Positions 16,418 through 25,517 of a DNA stretch of 64,000 nucleotides are shown here, in pieces; positions within the stretch are counted from its first letter, which is position 1, and each line of letters starts with the position of its first letter. Under the pieces are notes generated by a model that worked only from the letters and a program-made list of their open reading frames with translations, was not told where the DNA came from and searched no databases. Source of the DNA: a virus; IMG/VR virus record IMGVR_UViG_3300049719_000225, positions 1-64,000 of that record; one strand, written 5' to 3'. The position numbers and the translations under genes were made by a program.

Positions 16418-17806
16418 TTATTCCGGGTCGTCCTCGTCGTCCTCTTCGCCTTCTACGCCCTCTTCGTCTTCGGCGGCGGCGTCAACCCGCCCATCGTTGT
16501 TTGTGAGGTCCTCACCCTCATCACCCTCTGAGGGAAGCGGAAGCTCATCAATGGCATCGGGCTCTCCCTCGGCCTCGCCGCTTGTCAGATCAACTGGGGT
16601 AGCATTGTCAGGGAGCTTGAAGCCGTCCTCATCGCCACCGGCAAGCTCACTGCCACCATTGACAGCCAGCAACTCCTTGAGAAGGTCACGAATGTCACCG
16701 AGGAGCGTGATCTGGTCCTCACCCCCACCGTCCTGCCCGTCCTCGACGGGGGTCTCGGCGGGGTTGTCCAAATCGAATCCGCGTGCCTCAGCCTCCCCAG
16801 CAAGTGCTTCGGCAGCCTCCTCATATAGTTTCTTCATGTTCCTAACTACCGCCTCGAAACTCTCGGGAGTGTTTGTGCCCCTGAGCTGTCTGATAGGGCC
16901 TGGGCGGACCATGTTTCCGCGGCCGCGGTGCGCTCCGATCATCTTCGGGTTAGGCTCATCGGGTTCGGGAAGTTCGGGGGGCATTGCGTTCGGGTTGAGC
17001 ACCTGACCGCGGCGGATACGTCCCGGCCGCACCTCGTTGCCCCGCCCCGAGTGGGCTCCAATAATGTCTGGATCAGGAAGCTCTGGAGGAAGCTCGCGGC
17101 CTCTCGGCCCCTCACGGCGCTCTCTTTCCACGGACTGTTCCCGCTCCCTCTCAGCCCTCTTGGCTGCACCGAGTGCTGAAATGGCAGGTTCCACACGGCC
17201 CCTTGAGGGAAGTTTTGGAGCCTGCAACTGAGCGGGGCTGCCACGGAATGGTGCGGGCTTGGTGATGACTGGCTCATCTTCACCACCTTCGGGTGGGTTG
17301 ATGACAGAGCGATTGGTGAGTGTGACGAGCCGTCCAAGACGCTCCGGTGCCTTGAGCGTGCGAGGCATCTTGTAAACCAGGTCCCCAAGATAGTCCTTGA
17401 CGGCAATCAGGTGCTTGCAGAGGCCGGGCTGGTTGGTCGGATTGGTGATCCTGGGAGCCCGGTTGAACGCCTTGTTGTAGCTGCTGGGTCCTACTCGTGA
17501 TGCTCCCCGCTGTTTGTTGCTCCATGCAAAGCGGTACTTGAAATCGGGACAGTCACAATCCACCTCGCAGTCGATGTCCTTGAGAGGGGTGTCTGCACTC
17601 TTCGGCTTCAGGAAACGAACGTAGCCCACATGTCGTTGTCCTGTGGTGGACGGATAGCTCCTGAAGTTGAAGTGGTAGTAGTTCGAGTCGTCGCCCGTCT
17701 CCAACTTCAGGGACGGACCACGTACGTTCCGCGCCCGCTGTTTACGCTTCGGCTCGGAATAGGCCAGGAGTTGGCGAAAACTCAGCTTCTCGCATAGATA
17801 GGCCAT
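16418..17806 (-). CDS. SWIM-like zinc-binding protein with acidic C-terminal tail
   Basis: 462 residues. Residues 80-145 contain CEVDCDCPDFKYRFAWSN, a long insert, and PGLCKHLIAVKDYL: a CxC...CxH pattern like SWIM zinc fingers. A Pro/Arg-rich linker holds two copies of IGAH(S/R)GRGN(E/M)VRPG(R/P)IR at about residues 260-310. The last 140 residues are acidic, ending in Glu/Asp runs. An in-frame ATG at 16837, preceded by TAGTTAGGAAC, could start a second product of 139 residues made of this acidic part. The role is unknown; SWIM domains bind nucleic acid or protein. Confidence 0.6.
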   Translation of the reverse strand: MAYLCEKLSFRQLLAYSEPKRKQRARNVRGPSLKLETGDDSNYYHFNFRSYPSTTGQRHVGYVRFLKPKSADTPLKDIDCEVDCDCPDFKYRFAWSNKQRGASRVGPSSYNKAFNRAPRITNPTNQPGLCKHLIAVKDYLGDLVYKMPRTLKAPERLGRLVTLTNRSVINPPEGGEDEPVITKPAPFRGSPAQLQAPKLPSRGRVEPAISALGAAKRAEREREQSVERERREGPRGRELPPELPDPDIIGAHSGRGNEVRPGRIRRGQVLNPNAMPPELPEPDEPNPKMIGAHRGRGNMVRPGPIRQLRGTNTPESFEAVVRNMKKLYEEAAEALAGEAEARGFDLDNPAETPVEDGQDGGGEDQITLLGDIRDLLKELLAVNGGSELAGGDEDGFKLPDNATPVDLTSGEAEGEPDAIDELPLPSEGDEGEDLTNNDGRVDAAAEDEEGVEGEEDDEDDPE

Positions 17807-18579
17807 CAGTGGTGGAGTCTCTTTTCCCTCTCTGCACGCCCCAGAAGCGCACAGAGATCCTCACCCGTGAAAGGTCCATCCTGGCTAGCGCTCCAGCCTA
17901 CGAAAACGTGGAGATTGTCAGGTATCTCGAAGAAGAGTTTCAGTTGTGCAACGAGACTATTCTCTGCGTCATCGAGGGTTCCCTTATCCCGGCAAATAAC
18001 CTGCTTCAGTTTGTAGTCTGAGTCACCAGCGAAAAGAATGCCGCCGTAGTCGAGATACTGGTCAAGGGCCGCGGTTCCCTTGCCCTTTCCCTTCTGGAGA
18101 CAGTGGTCCATGGCGTCATCGAAATTGCTGCCAGAGCCCACGACGTTGCGCCCATTTTCATCGGCAAGCATGACAATGGCAGGCCCTTTCAGGGAGTAGT
18201 CGTTGTCCAGGGTTCCGACCAGGTCCTGGTAGTCCTTGCGCCCGCTGACCCACTGAGTGTAGGAATCTTTGGTGCCCTTCTTGAGGCCTGGATCCGTGCG
18301 AGGAAGATTCGGCGTACCCTGCTGACGTTTTGACTGCTGTGCGTAGGGTGACGAGTACACCTTCACCTTCTGGCCCCCGACATCCAAGTCCCGCACGCCG
18401 CTTCTGGCACGGAGGTGGGAATACCTCTGACTCGGAGCCTCGAAGAGCCGGTCGATCAGACGACGGGTGACGCTCTCCTTCACGTTCTCGGGTTCTTTCC
18501 GGGCATCAATGCGCGGCCTGCGGCGGCGGATAAAACCACCCAACACGGGCATCACGTTCGCACAGGGATCAACGCTCAT
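17806..18579 (-). CDS. Hypothetical phage protein
   Basis: 257 residues; the stop overlaps the start of the SWIM-like gene by one base (coupled). It has a basic N-terminus (IRRRRPRIDARKEPENVKES), then a mixed alpha/beta domain with Gly-rich turns (GPAIVMLADENGRNVVGSGS) and an ICRDKGTLDDAENSLVAQLK stretch. No motif identifies the family. It is divergent from the gene at 18599, with only 19 bp between starts. Confidence 0.5.
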   Translation of the reverse strand: MSVDPCANVMPVLGGFIRRRRPRIDARKEPENVKESVTRRLIDRLFEAPSQRYSHLRARSGVRDLDVGGQKVKVYSSPYAQQSKRQQGTPNLPRTDPGLKKGTKDSYTQWVSGRKDYQDLVGTLDNDYSLKGPAIVMLADENGRNVVGSGSNFDDAMDHCLQKGKGKGTAALDQYLDYGGILFAGDSDYKLKQVICRDKGTLDDAENSLVAQLKLFFEIPDNLHVFVGWSASQDGPFTGEDLCALLGRAEREKRLHH

Positions 18580-18598
18580 CTTCTATAAGTACCAACCC

Positions 18599-19042
18599 AT
18601 GACATCCCCAAGTCTCACCGATCTCTCTTTCAATGTCTGGTACGAACAGGGCACTCGGGAATGGTGTGCCAGGGTGAAGGAGCTGCCCATGAAGCTGGTA
18701 GCCAAGGCCGCCAGCCCTGCTGAGGCCCTGGTCGCCCTGAACCACCATGTAAACGAATTGCTGGCTCACTTAGACCCCAGGCAGCCTGAGTTTTCCACGA
18801 TCACGGGCCTCGACTGGGAGGTGGCGATGCAACGGGCGAAGGTGACTCCGAATGAGATTCATGAATCTATAAGGAACAGGAGTCTGTCTGCCTTGAAAGA
18901 TGATGGGGAATCTGTAGCCAAGAGGGTTCTCGAAAAGATGGAGGATACGGGTAATGTGTTTACATCCACACCGGGGGAGCGAGCATGGTTCGTTCTTGGT
19001 TTCCAGAAGGGTGTAGAAGTATCCCTGGGGACTGACCTTTGA
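18599..19042 (+). CDS. Hypothetical protein with HicB-like N-terminus
   Basis: 147 residues from ATG 18599. Residues 8-55 (FNVWYEQGTREWCARVKELP, SPAEALVALNHHVNELL) fit the beta-beta-beta-alpha outline of HicB or DUF1902-type folds. The rest is helical. It is coupled to the SbcC-type gene by a 4-base overlap (TTGA). Whether it regulates anything is unknown. Confidence 0.5.
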   Translation: MTSPSLTDLSFNVWYEQGTREWCARVKELPMKLVAKAASPAEALVALNHHVNELLAHLDPRQPEFSTITGLDWEVAMQRAKVTPNEIHESIRNRSLSALKDDGESVAKRVLEKMEDTGNVFTSTPGERAWFVLGFQKGVEVSLGTDL

Positions 19043-20949
19043 TCCAAATCCAACAGGTTGAGCTGAGGAACTGGCGCAGGGTGAAAAGCGCCAGCGTGGT
19101 GTTCCCCAAAGTGGGCACGATAGCCATGATGGGCTCGAACGGCGTGAGTGGGAAGAGCGTGGGTGCTGGTAAGACCTCATTGGGTGAGGCCGTGTCCAAG
19201 GCCGTATTCGGCGTCCCCACGAAGGCGCTAGGAAAGATGAGCTTCAGGAGAAAGGGTGACACCTATGTGAAGGTGGAGGGTTCCCTCGATGGGAAACCGT
19301 TTACAATTGAGGCGGGTTACAAGTGCAAGGAACTCGGGGGCACCGGCGAAGGCCTTCGTTTCACGGTGAACGGTGTCACCGTGCAGAGGGCCGACTGCAA
19401 GGACACGAGAAATGAGCTGAACAGCGTGCTTGGGATCAGTTCGGAACTGGCTGCTTGGACTGTGTTCATGAACGGTGATAAGTTGGACTTCAGTGAACTC
19501 ACCCAGGTGGCTCAGGTGGAGTTGCTGATGCAGGCGCTGCAACAGCCGCCCTGGCCCAGCTATTCTCAGGGAGCTAGGAAGGCACTGGAGAAGAAGGTGT
19601 CCCTTGAAGTGTCTGCCCGGAGTGATTTGGACGCCGTGAACAGGTCGCTTATTTCCAGTGAAAATGCAGTGGCTCTATCCCAGGAAGAGGTGGCCACGGA
19701 AGAAAAGAGGTACGCAGCCATTTCTGAACAGTACACCAAGGTGCAGGCGGTCTTCGAGGCTAAGATGAAGGAGTTGGAGACCGCCTATCAGAAGGCTGCG
19801 GCAGTCCAGAAAATTGCAAGGCAGGAGCTTTCCAGTGTGATGGAATCGGCAGAGCAACAGGCCGAGGCAGAGTTCAAGACGGCGAAGGACAAGGCACAGA
19901 AGGACTACGGCGATAGCCAGGTGGTCGCTCGAAAGGCCGCCACGAAGAGGGCCACGGACAACGCTGAGTGGCAGCGCCTGAGGCGAGAATATGAGAAGTT
20001 CGCCAAGAGGCCCAAGACATGCCCCACCTGTGGACAGAAATGGCCAGATGATGAACATCTGGAGGCTGAAAAACAGAAGGCCCAGACGGCTTTGGCCAAG
20101 GCCGAGGATGCGTTCCAGGCCTCAGAGGCTGCCTTGGAAAAGGCTGAAAGTCGTGAAAGCGAACTGGACAATGCCCTGCATGCCATTCTCAACCGGATGG
20201 CAACCCGCCAGAAGGAACTCACGAGGGCCGCATCCGACAAGGTGGTGGCTGTTGACGCCCTCGCTGACCGAGCTGCGCGATCTGCCGATGCGTGGGAGAG
20301 CACCACCCCGCAGAAACCAAACGCAGACGCCTTGAATGCTGCCCGTGCCCAACTGGACGCTGAGAGACGAATGGTCACCAGGCTCAAGGAACAGGTGGTA
20401 GAGGCAGGAGCAGCACTGGCCCGTGCTGAGAGACAGGTGATGCTTCACAAGTACTGGGTGGAGGCCCTGGGTCCTACTGGCATCCCCAACCTCATCATCA
20501 ACCAGGCTCTGCCTCCATTGAACTCAGCAGCACAGGCGGCCAGTTTGTCACTGACAGGTGGCGAGATCGATGTCACTTTTGGCACCACGAGGGAGCTAGC
20601 AACGGGTGAGGAGCGCAACAAGCTCACCGTCTATGTGGACAATCCCAAAGGGGCTGACGAGTTGGGCGAGTTCAGCAAGGGCGAGGGGGGACTCACCAAC
20701 CTGATCATCTCGGAAAGCCTGTCTCTGATAGGCCAGATGCCCAGGCGTTGCTCATGGCGTTGGCTGGATGAGGTGATCAACAATCAGGATAGACGGCACG
20801 TTTACAGCTATTACAAGCGGCTGGCGCATGCCAACAATATGGCCATCTTCATCGTGGATCACCACCCTGATGCGCTATCCCTTGCCGATCACGTCCTTGT
20901 GGCCACGAAAGACGAGCAGGGGTTCACGTCTTATGCCTGGGAGAGATAG
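19039..20949 (+). CDS. SbcC/Rad50/gp46-type ATPase subunit of recombination nuclease
   Basis: 636 residues from TTG 19039. The N-terminal P-loop region is MGSNGVSGKSVGAGKTSL; it contains two overlapping GxxxxGK-type strings. Long heptad-type coiled coils flank a zinc hook CPTC (C328, C331). The C-terminal ABC part has a signature-like EFSKGEGGLTNL and Walker B WRWLDEVINNQD, then VDHH. Family members form a DNA-gripping ATPase with an SbcD/gp47 nuclease to process ends during replication and recombination. No nuclease partner is visible in this window. The length fits phage gp46-type proteins. Confidence 0.88.
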   Translation: MIQIQQVELRNWRRVKSASVVFPKVGTIAMMGSNGVSGKSVGAGKTSLGEAVSKAVFGVPTKALGKMSFRRKGDTYVKVEGSLDGKPFTIEAGYKCKELGGTGEGLRFTVNGVTVQRADCKDTRNELNSVLGISSELAAWTVFMNGDKLDFSELTQVAQVELLMQALQQPPWPSYSQGARKALEKKVSLEVSARSDLDAVNRSLISSENAVALSQEEVATEEKRYAAISEQYTKVQAVFEAKMKELETAYQKAAAVQKIARQELSSVMESAEQQAEAEFKTAKDKAQKDYGDSQVVARKAATKRATDNAEWQRLRREYEKFAKRPKTCPTCGQKWPDDEHLEAEKQKAQTALAKAEDAFQASEAALEKAESRESELDNALHAILNRMATRQKELTRAASDKVVAVDALADRAARSADAWESTTPQKPNADALNAARAQLDAERRMVTRLKEQVVEAGAALARAERQVMLHKYWVEALGPTGIPNLIINQALPPLNSAAQAASLSLTGGEIDVTFGTTRELATGEERNKLTVYVDNPKGADELGEFSKGEGGLTNLIISESLSLIGQMPRRCSWRWLDEVINNQDRRHVYSYYKRLAHANNMAIFIVDHHPDALSLADHVLVATKDEQGFTSYAWER

Positions 20950-21163
20950 AGAACTTTTCCCCGTAGTGCGTGAAACTCTTGGCTAGCCCGATGGTGGCGT
21001 GCCTTCGACCGGGGAACTGCACCGCCACATAGACTGATTGATCCTTCGGTTGCATGTCGGGGAACACGGCCAGCACGAGCGGGTCATCCCAGGCGAGCAC
21101 CGTCACCAGCGTACCTGCGGGGTAGAGCTTTCCGCAGATCACGATGTCATGCTTCGTGGTCAC
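20924..21163 (-). CDS. Small hypothetical protein
   Basis: 79 residues. It resembles a small beta-barrel (IVICGKLYPAGTLVTVLAWD, SVYVAVQFPGRRHATIG). Its 3' end overlaps the end of the convergent SbcC-type gene by 26 bases. Its start overlaps the stop of the next minus-strand gene by four bases. Function unknown. Confidence 0.5.
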   Translation of the reverse strand: MTTKHDIVICGKLYPAGTLVTVLAWDDPLVLAVFPDMQPKDQSVYVAVQFPGRRHATIGLAKSFTHYGEKFSISPRHKT

Positions 21164-21678
21164 GATTCGTACTGTCCAATCCGAGGATCTCGGGGGTCGT
21201 CGCTGTACTCGAACTCAGGAGCGGATGGAGTGAGCGCTGGAACTACCCGCAGGTGGTGGGGTTGCCATGCGCCGGGACCGCGATCGCGTTGACGGGAGGC
21301 CTGCGCCTTTTCCTCCGTTGGGTGCACCGTCGCTATGGGATTTCCGCTTTCGTCCTCATCATCGACCAGGTCCACCCAGCCGTATGCGCCAGGGTGCTGA
21401 AGTTTGAAGCCGCTCTCACCAAGCAGGGCCTCCACGGCTTCCTTGCAACTCGGCATGTCGGGATACCTGGAGCACACCTTCGAGCGTACGGCTTTCTTTT
21501 CCTCCGGTGAGCCGTTTCCAGACACGCGACTGAGAGCATTGGCGGCGTGTTCCCTGTCCTCTATGGGATATTTCTCCTTGTCAGGGATGGCGAAGTTCTG
21601 CCGGGACAGGTTATGCCGAGCAGTGGTGCTCAGCACTCTCTCACCCAGTAGCAGCCTCACCCGATAGGAAGACTTCAT
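21160..21678 (-). CDS. Conserved phage protein of unknown function
   Basis: 172 residues. The pattern LSRQNFAIPDKEKYPIED-REHAANALSRVSGNGSPEEK followed by VRSKVCSRYPD is one I recognise from many phage and mobile-element proteins. It is usually near prohead or structural genes and is of unknown function (similar to DUF6582-type entries; name not verified). The C-terminal half is charged. The leader is TAATTAGATC and then ATG. Confidence 0.6.
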   Translation of the reverse strand: MKSSYRVRLLLGERVLSTTARHNLSRQNFAIPDKEKYPIEDREHAANALSRVSGNGSPEEKKAVRSKVCSRYPDMPSCKEAVEALLGESGFKLQHPGAYGWVDLVDDEDESGNPIATVHPTEEKAQASRQRDRGPGAWQPHHLRVVPALTPSAPEFEYSDDPRDPRIGQYES

Positions 21679-21752
21679 GATCTAATTACCACCTGCACGC
21701 TCGGTGTTCTATTCGGGGATAGTTAGTTCTCCTAAGACTTCCAAAACACATC

Positions 21753-22214
21753 ATGAAAACTCGTATCCTGTCAGCTCTCCTCGGCGTCGTGGCGCTTGCG
21801 TTCACCGCCTGCCAACTCAACCAGGCGGAAGCATCCGCCGTGTACATTGCCGCTGAGACGGGCACTGCGGCCCTCATCGCGAAGAATCCCCAGATAGTGC
21901 CCACGCTCAATCTCCTGGTCGCCGATTGGACGAAGTTCGAGAACGGCACCATCGTCCCGGGCGATGAGGTCGCATTGCTTCAGAGCATCGTCACAGTGAC
22001 CAAGGCCAAGCTGACCACCACGGAGGCTGCGGCCCTCGACGGCGCTGTTCAGCAGGTACTTGCAAACCAGAACTCCACAGCACCCACACCTCTCCAGGGT
22101 GCTGCAGGGGCGATCATCACCACCCTTATCAACGGCGTGGCACGGGCAATCGTCATCTCGACGCCTGTGACACCTGTCGGTCCCGCTCCCACTGCTGCGG
22201 CGGTGACGAAATAA
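21753..22214 (+). CDS. Phage-encoded lipoprotein
   Basis: 153 residues. MKTRILSALLGVVALAFTACQ is a textbook lipoprotein signal: basic start, hydrophobic core, lipobox FTAC with the acylated Cys at residue 20. The mature part is Ala/Thr/Val-rich and helical, with no further motif. It would sit in the host inner or outer membrane. Phage lipoproteins of this size are often superinfection-exclusion factors or o-spanin-like proteins, but no partner is visible. It starts after the A-rich leader CCAAAACACAT. TAGTTAG lies further upstream at 21720. Confidence 0.7.
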   Translation: MKTRILSALLGVVALAFTACQLNQAEASAVYIAAETGTAALIAKNPQIVPTLNLLVADWTKFENGTIVPGDEVALLQSIVTVTKAKLTTTEAAALDGAVQQVLANQNSTAPTPLQGAAGAIITTLINGVARAIVISTPVTPVGPAPTAAAVTK

Positions 22215-22259
22215 CTCCTTACGGGGTAGCCTACCTACCAGGCGTAGGCACAGTTCACG

Positions 22260-22284
22260 AGGCCGTCACATCTTGTGACGGCCT
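22260..22284. terminator. GC-rich perfect hairpin after lipoprotein gene
   Basis: Stem AGGCCGTCACA / TGTGACGGCCT (11 bp) with a 3-base loop, 45 bases after the lipoprotein stop and 17 bases before the lipase start. There is no T tract, so it may be a Rho-assisted or mRNA-stabilising hairpin rather than a strong intrinsic terminator. Confidence 0.55.
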
Positions 22285-22300
22285 TAGCTGTTGTTAGGGG

Positions 22301-23026
22301 ATGAACCTTGCTGATTTCTTCCCCGATGCAGAGTTGATGGCTGACACGTATGGCTTGATCGGTTTGGGCCTGACGCCCTCGCTGTCCTCCGACTTTTTCC
22401 GTCTCCCCGACTACGGGTTCGTGGACTACCTCAATGTGAAGGACGAGGTGCTGTGGTGGGACGACATCGCCTTCATGGGTATTGTGGCAGAAACTCCTGA
22501 GGAAGCCGTAATCGTTTACGTTGGAACACACACCAACCTTCAGTGGATAAAAGACATACAGGCCAGACCACGGTCTTGGACGACACTGGACGGGGTATCC
22601 GGCCAGGTGGAGCACGGATTTTCGGACGTATACGAGGCCACCACGCTCAACAAGTCCGCCATCACCCTGCGTCAGTACATCGGCCAACTGAATCAGAAAA
22701 AGAAGCCTCTGCATGTTATCGGCCACAGTCTGGGAGCTGCTGCGGGGGGCATTGCTGCTGCGGACTCGTTCTCGCCCCGTTTTTCCCTTTTTGCGATGCC
22801 CAAATGGGGCGACGTAGGCCTTTCCCGGCACCTCAACAGCAAGGCAAGACCCGGTTCCTCCGTCATCAGGAACGTGCAGGATGTTGTGCCCATGGCACCA
22901 CCCTTCCCAGTGTATCAGTCTGTCCTGCCCGAACTGTGGTTCAACAGTGATATGCTGGGGATCTCCGGTGGAGATGCAGCTCGTCATTCCATGCAGGACT
23001 GTTACCTCGCGGCTTGCCGTGGGTGA
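22301..23026 (+). CDS. Class 3 lipase-like alpha/beta hydrolase
   Basis: 241 residues. There is a GxSxG nucleophile elbow (VIGHSLGAAAG, Ser143) after an early oxyanion-type strand (VIVYVGTHTNLQWIKDI). Asp194 lies in VIRNVQDVVPMAPPFPVYQ and His229 in ARHSMQDCYL, the order of a Ser-Asp-His triad of Lipase_3 family enzymes. There is no signal peptide. It lies between a phage lipoprotein and a tail fibre and could attack host membrane lipids on entry or exit; the substrate is not known. TTGTTAGGGG precedes the ATG. Confidence 0.8.
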   Translation: MNLADFFPDAELMADTYGLIGLGLTPSLSSDFFRLPDYGFVDYLNVKDEVLWWDDIAFMGIVAETPEEAVIVYVGTHTNLQWIKDIQARPRSWTTLDGVSGQVEHGFSDVYEATTLNKSAITLRQYIGQLNQKKKPLHVIGHSLGAAAGGIAAADSFSPRFSLFAMPKWGDVGLSRHLNSKARPGSSVIRNVQDVVPMAPPFPVYQSVLPELWFNSDMLGISGGDAARHSMQDCYLAACRG

Positions 23027-23038
23027 CAGTTAAGCTGT

Positions 23039-25516
23039 ATGGACATCAGTAGCACCATCGACCTGATCAACGTCTGGCAGGGCGGCACCGGGGCTGTAAC
23101 GGCCCTGCAGGGCTTTAACAACCTGTCGCCGATGACAACACAGGGGGACCTGATTGTCGGGGGCGTCAGCGGCAGTGCTTTGAGGTTCCCGATAGGCCCG
23201 GCTGGCACGGTGCTCAGTTCAAATGGTAGCACTTTGTACTGGGGAACGGGCGGAACGGGCGAGGTAACGGTAACAGGCACACCCTCGGTGGGTCAGCTGG
23301 CCGGTTGGTCTGGGGTGTCTTCCATCCAGGGGATCACGGTGGGAACGGGGCTCACACTGACGGGTACCCTGCTCACAGCCACTGGAACTGGTGGGGTGAC
23401 AAACTTTTCGGCAGGCGCTTTGAGCCCACTGTTTACAACCAGTGTTGCGACGGCCACGAGCACCCCGGCGCTCTCGTTCGCGTTGGTGAGCCAGTCTCAG
23501 AATCTGGTATACGCCAGCCCAGCATCGGGTTCAGGAAACCCCGCATTCAGGTCCTTGGTGGTGGCAGATCTCCCTGGAGGGGCGTGGGCGGTAGCCTCAG
23601 TGACGGGCACGTCCAATCAGATCACAGCATCGCCTACCACGGGTGCGGTGGTCGTGAGCCTGCCGAGCGCAGTGACGATGCCCGGCAGCCTGGCGGTGAC
23701 AACCACGAGCATCTTGCAGGCGGTCACGATCAATGGCGCAGCCACCTTCAACTCGACCCTTACCGTCAGCGGCAGCGGAGCGGTGAACTTGGGCAGCGGG
23801 ACGACGACGGTAGGGGGTCAACTTGCCGTCACCGGAACAGGGTTTTCTTTGGTTACTATTGGAGGCCCGTTTGCAGGTAGAAATGAAACCACGTTCACAA
23901 ATACGAACGCCGTCGGGTATAGTGAAATGAATTGGACGACAGACCAAGGCGCGAGGGTAGCTTTTATTGATGTGAACGGAGGGGCGGCCAGCAACGGTAC
24001 TATACAATTAGGTGCTCTATTGGCTGGTGCCGGAATCCAGTATTACGCCTCCGGTTCGAGTATAGGGTATATGACCTCGACTGGCTTGAACGGCATGGCC
24101 ATCGGCCAAACGACCCCGGCGGCAGGCAGCTTCACGACGCTGAGTGCGACGACCAGCATCACGCTCTCAAACGCGAGCAACCCACTGCTGTCTGTATCGG
24201 ACACAACGGCCACCACGGGTCCGGCTGTGTTCCTGCAAGCCGCCCACACCATCGGATCGGGTGAAGGGCTTGTAGGAACCACGAGCAATCATCCGTTAGG
24301 AGTGTACGTGAGCGCTGTTAAGGTCGCTACGTTTTCCTCCACCGGTCTCTCCGTCATCGGCACCTCGACGCTGACGGGGAACGTGACGTTCGGCGGAAGC
24401 CTTCTTTCTGCTGGTTCTTTGGTGTTAGGCACCAACGGCTCTACAACCGCCCTCACGCTCGACACCTCGCAGAACGCGACGTTTGCGGGGAACGTGGGAA
24501 TCGCAGGCACCCTCTCCGTCACGGGCACCTCGACGCTCAACGGAACCACGACTATTGGAAACGGCACAGCAACAGGCTTGCTATATGTTAATGGCGGGGC
24601 AGTGGGTAGCTACGCCGCATACATCGGTTTTGAGGCTGCGGGTACAAACTATTGGGCAATAGGGCGCGGACCCGCAGACGCATCGGCCAATTTTCAAATC
24701 TACGATTTAGAGGGCACGCCGGGGGTGCGTCTCTCGCTGGCGAGCGGAACCGGAGCTTTCTATATTCAGGGCACCTCGACGCTGACGGGGAATGTGACGG
24801 TGGGATCGGGCAGTGGTAATGCCTTGACGTATATCAACGGTGGGGCGGCCTCCACAACGGCGTTAATTTTCGATCAAGCAGGCACTGAGGTCGGGCGCGT
24901 TTCATTTGGAGCCACGCAAAATATGACCCTCTGCACGGGGGCGAACGTCACTGCCCTCACGCTCGACACGAGCCAGAGCGCCACGTTCGCGGGGAACGTG
25001 GGAATCGCAGGCACCCTCGGAGTCACCGGCACCTCGACGCTCACGGGCAACGTCACGGTGCAATCAACAGCAGGAATTAAATTCACAGGAAATGTTTCCA
25101 TGACAGGGGCCATCAATGCAAACCTCTCAAGTAATGGGCGTGAACTGGCATTAAACTTTTCGAACTCAAGTTCTGGTGCCTCCGCAACGACAGAGTGTTT
25201 ATTTGGAAACAACACACAGGCTCTAATCTTTTTTGTTCTTGGAACAGGCAACTCGACAAACCCTCTCTCTGGGGGCCCGGCAACGGCGGGAGCTACGGGC
25301 ATCTATACTTACGGGAACTCCCCATTCACGCTAGGCACCAATTCAATAGCCGCCCTCACGCTCGACACGAGCCAGGGCGCCAAGTTCGCGGGGCACGTGG
25401 GAATCGGTGCAGTAACGAGCACGAGCCCGCTTCATATATCAGGACTTCCCACCTCCTCATCGGGCCTAGCCACGGGAGATATTTGGAATAACGGCGGCGT
25501 CCTGACGGTTAAATAA
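23039..25516 (+). CDS. Long repetitive tail fibre protein
   Basis: 825 residues. It has an N-terminal fibre-type region (MTTQGDLIVGGVSGSALRFP, GPAGTVLSSNGSTLYWG) and many short beta repeats (TSTLTGNVT, ALTLDTSQ-ATFAGNVGI). It ends in PTSSSGLATGDIWNNGGVLT, a common fibre tip. Repeats occur at the DNA level too (24449-25406). Asn, Thr, Ser and Gly dominate. It probably forms a trimeric fibre that contacts the host surface. CAGTTAAG lies upstream of the start. No chaperone domain is recognised at its end. Confidence 0.8.
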   Translation: MDISSTIDLINVWQGGTGAVTALQGFNNLSPMTTQGDLIVGGVSGSALRFPIGPAGTVLSSNGSTLYWGTGGTGEVTVTGTPSVGQLAGWSGVSSIQGITVGTGLTLTGTLLTATGTGGVTNFSAGALSPLFTTSVATATSTPALSFALVSQSQNLVYASPASGSGNPAFRSLVVADLPGGAWAVASVTGTSNQITASPTTGAVVVSLPSAVTMPGSLAVTTTSILQAVTINGAATFNSTLTVSGSGAVNLGSGTTTVGGQLAVTGTGFSLVTIGGPFAGRNETTFTNTNAVGYSEMNWTTDQGARVAFIDVNGGAASNGTIQLGALLAGAGIQYYASGSSIGYMTSTGLNGMAIGQTTPAAGSFTTLSATTSITLSNASNPLLSVSDTTATTGPAVFLQAAHTIGSGEGLVGTTSNHPLGVYVSAVKVATFSSTGLSVIGTSTLTGNVTFGGSLLSAGSLVLGTNGSTTALTLDTSQNATFAGNVGIAGTLSVTGTSTLNGTTTIGNGTATGLLYVNGGAVGSYAAYIGFEAAGTNYWAIGRGPADASANFQIYDLEGTPGVRLSLASGTGAFYIQGTSTLTGNVTVGSGSGNALTYINGGAASTTALIFDQAGTEVGRVSFGATQNMTLCTGANVTALTLDTSQSATFAGNVGIAGTLGVTGTSTLTGNVTVQSTAGIKFTGNVSMTGAINANLSSNGRELALNFSNSSSGASATTECLFGNNTQALIFFVLGTGNSTNPLSGGPATAGATGIYTYGNSPFTLGTNSIAALTLDTSQGAKFAGHVGIGAVTSTSPLHISGLPTSSSGLATGDIWNNGGVLTVK
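24449..25406. repeat. Three dispersed direct repeats inside the tail-fibre gene
   Basis: Copies start at GCCCTCACGCTCGACAC at 24449-24540, 24953-25044 and 25352-25406 (the last shorter). Each encodes a TLDTSQ...FAGNVGI unit. The intervening DNA differs, so the copies could serve as recombination sites for swapping fibre modules. Confidence 0.8.
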
Positions 25517-25517
25517 G

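Noticed and set aside
16920-17100. Possible CRISPR-like repeat in the Pro/Arg-rich linker
   Set aside because: Only two imperfect copies in frame inside a coding region; they encode a duplicated peptide motif.
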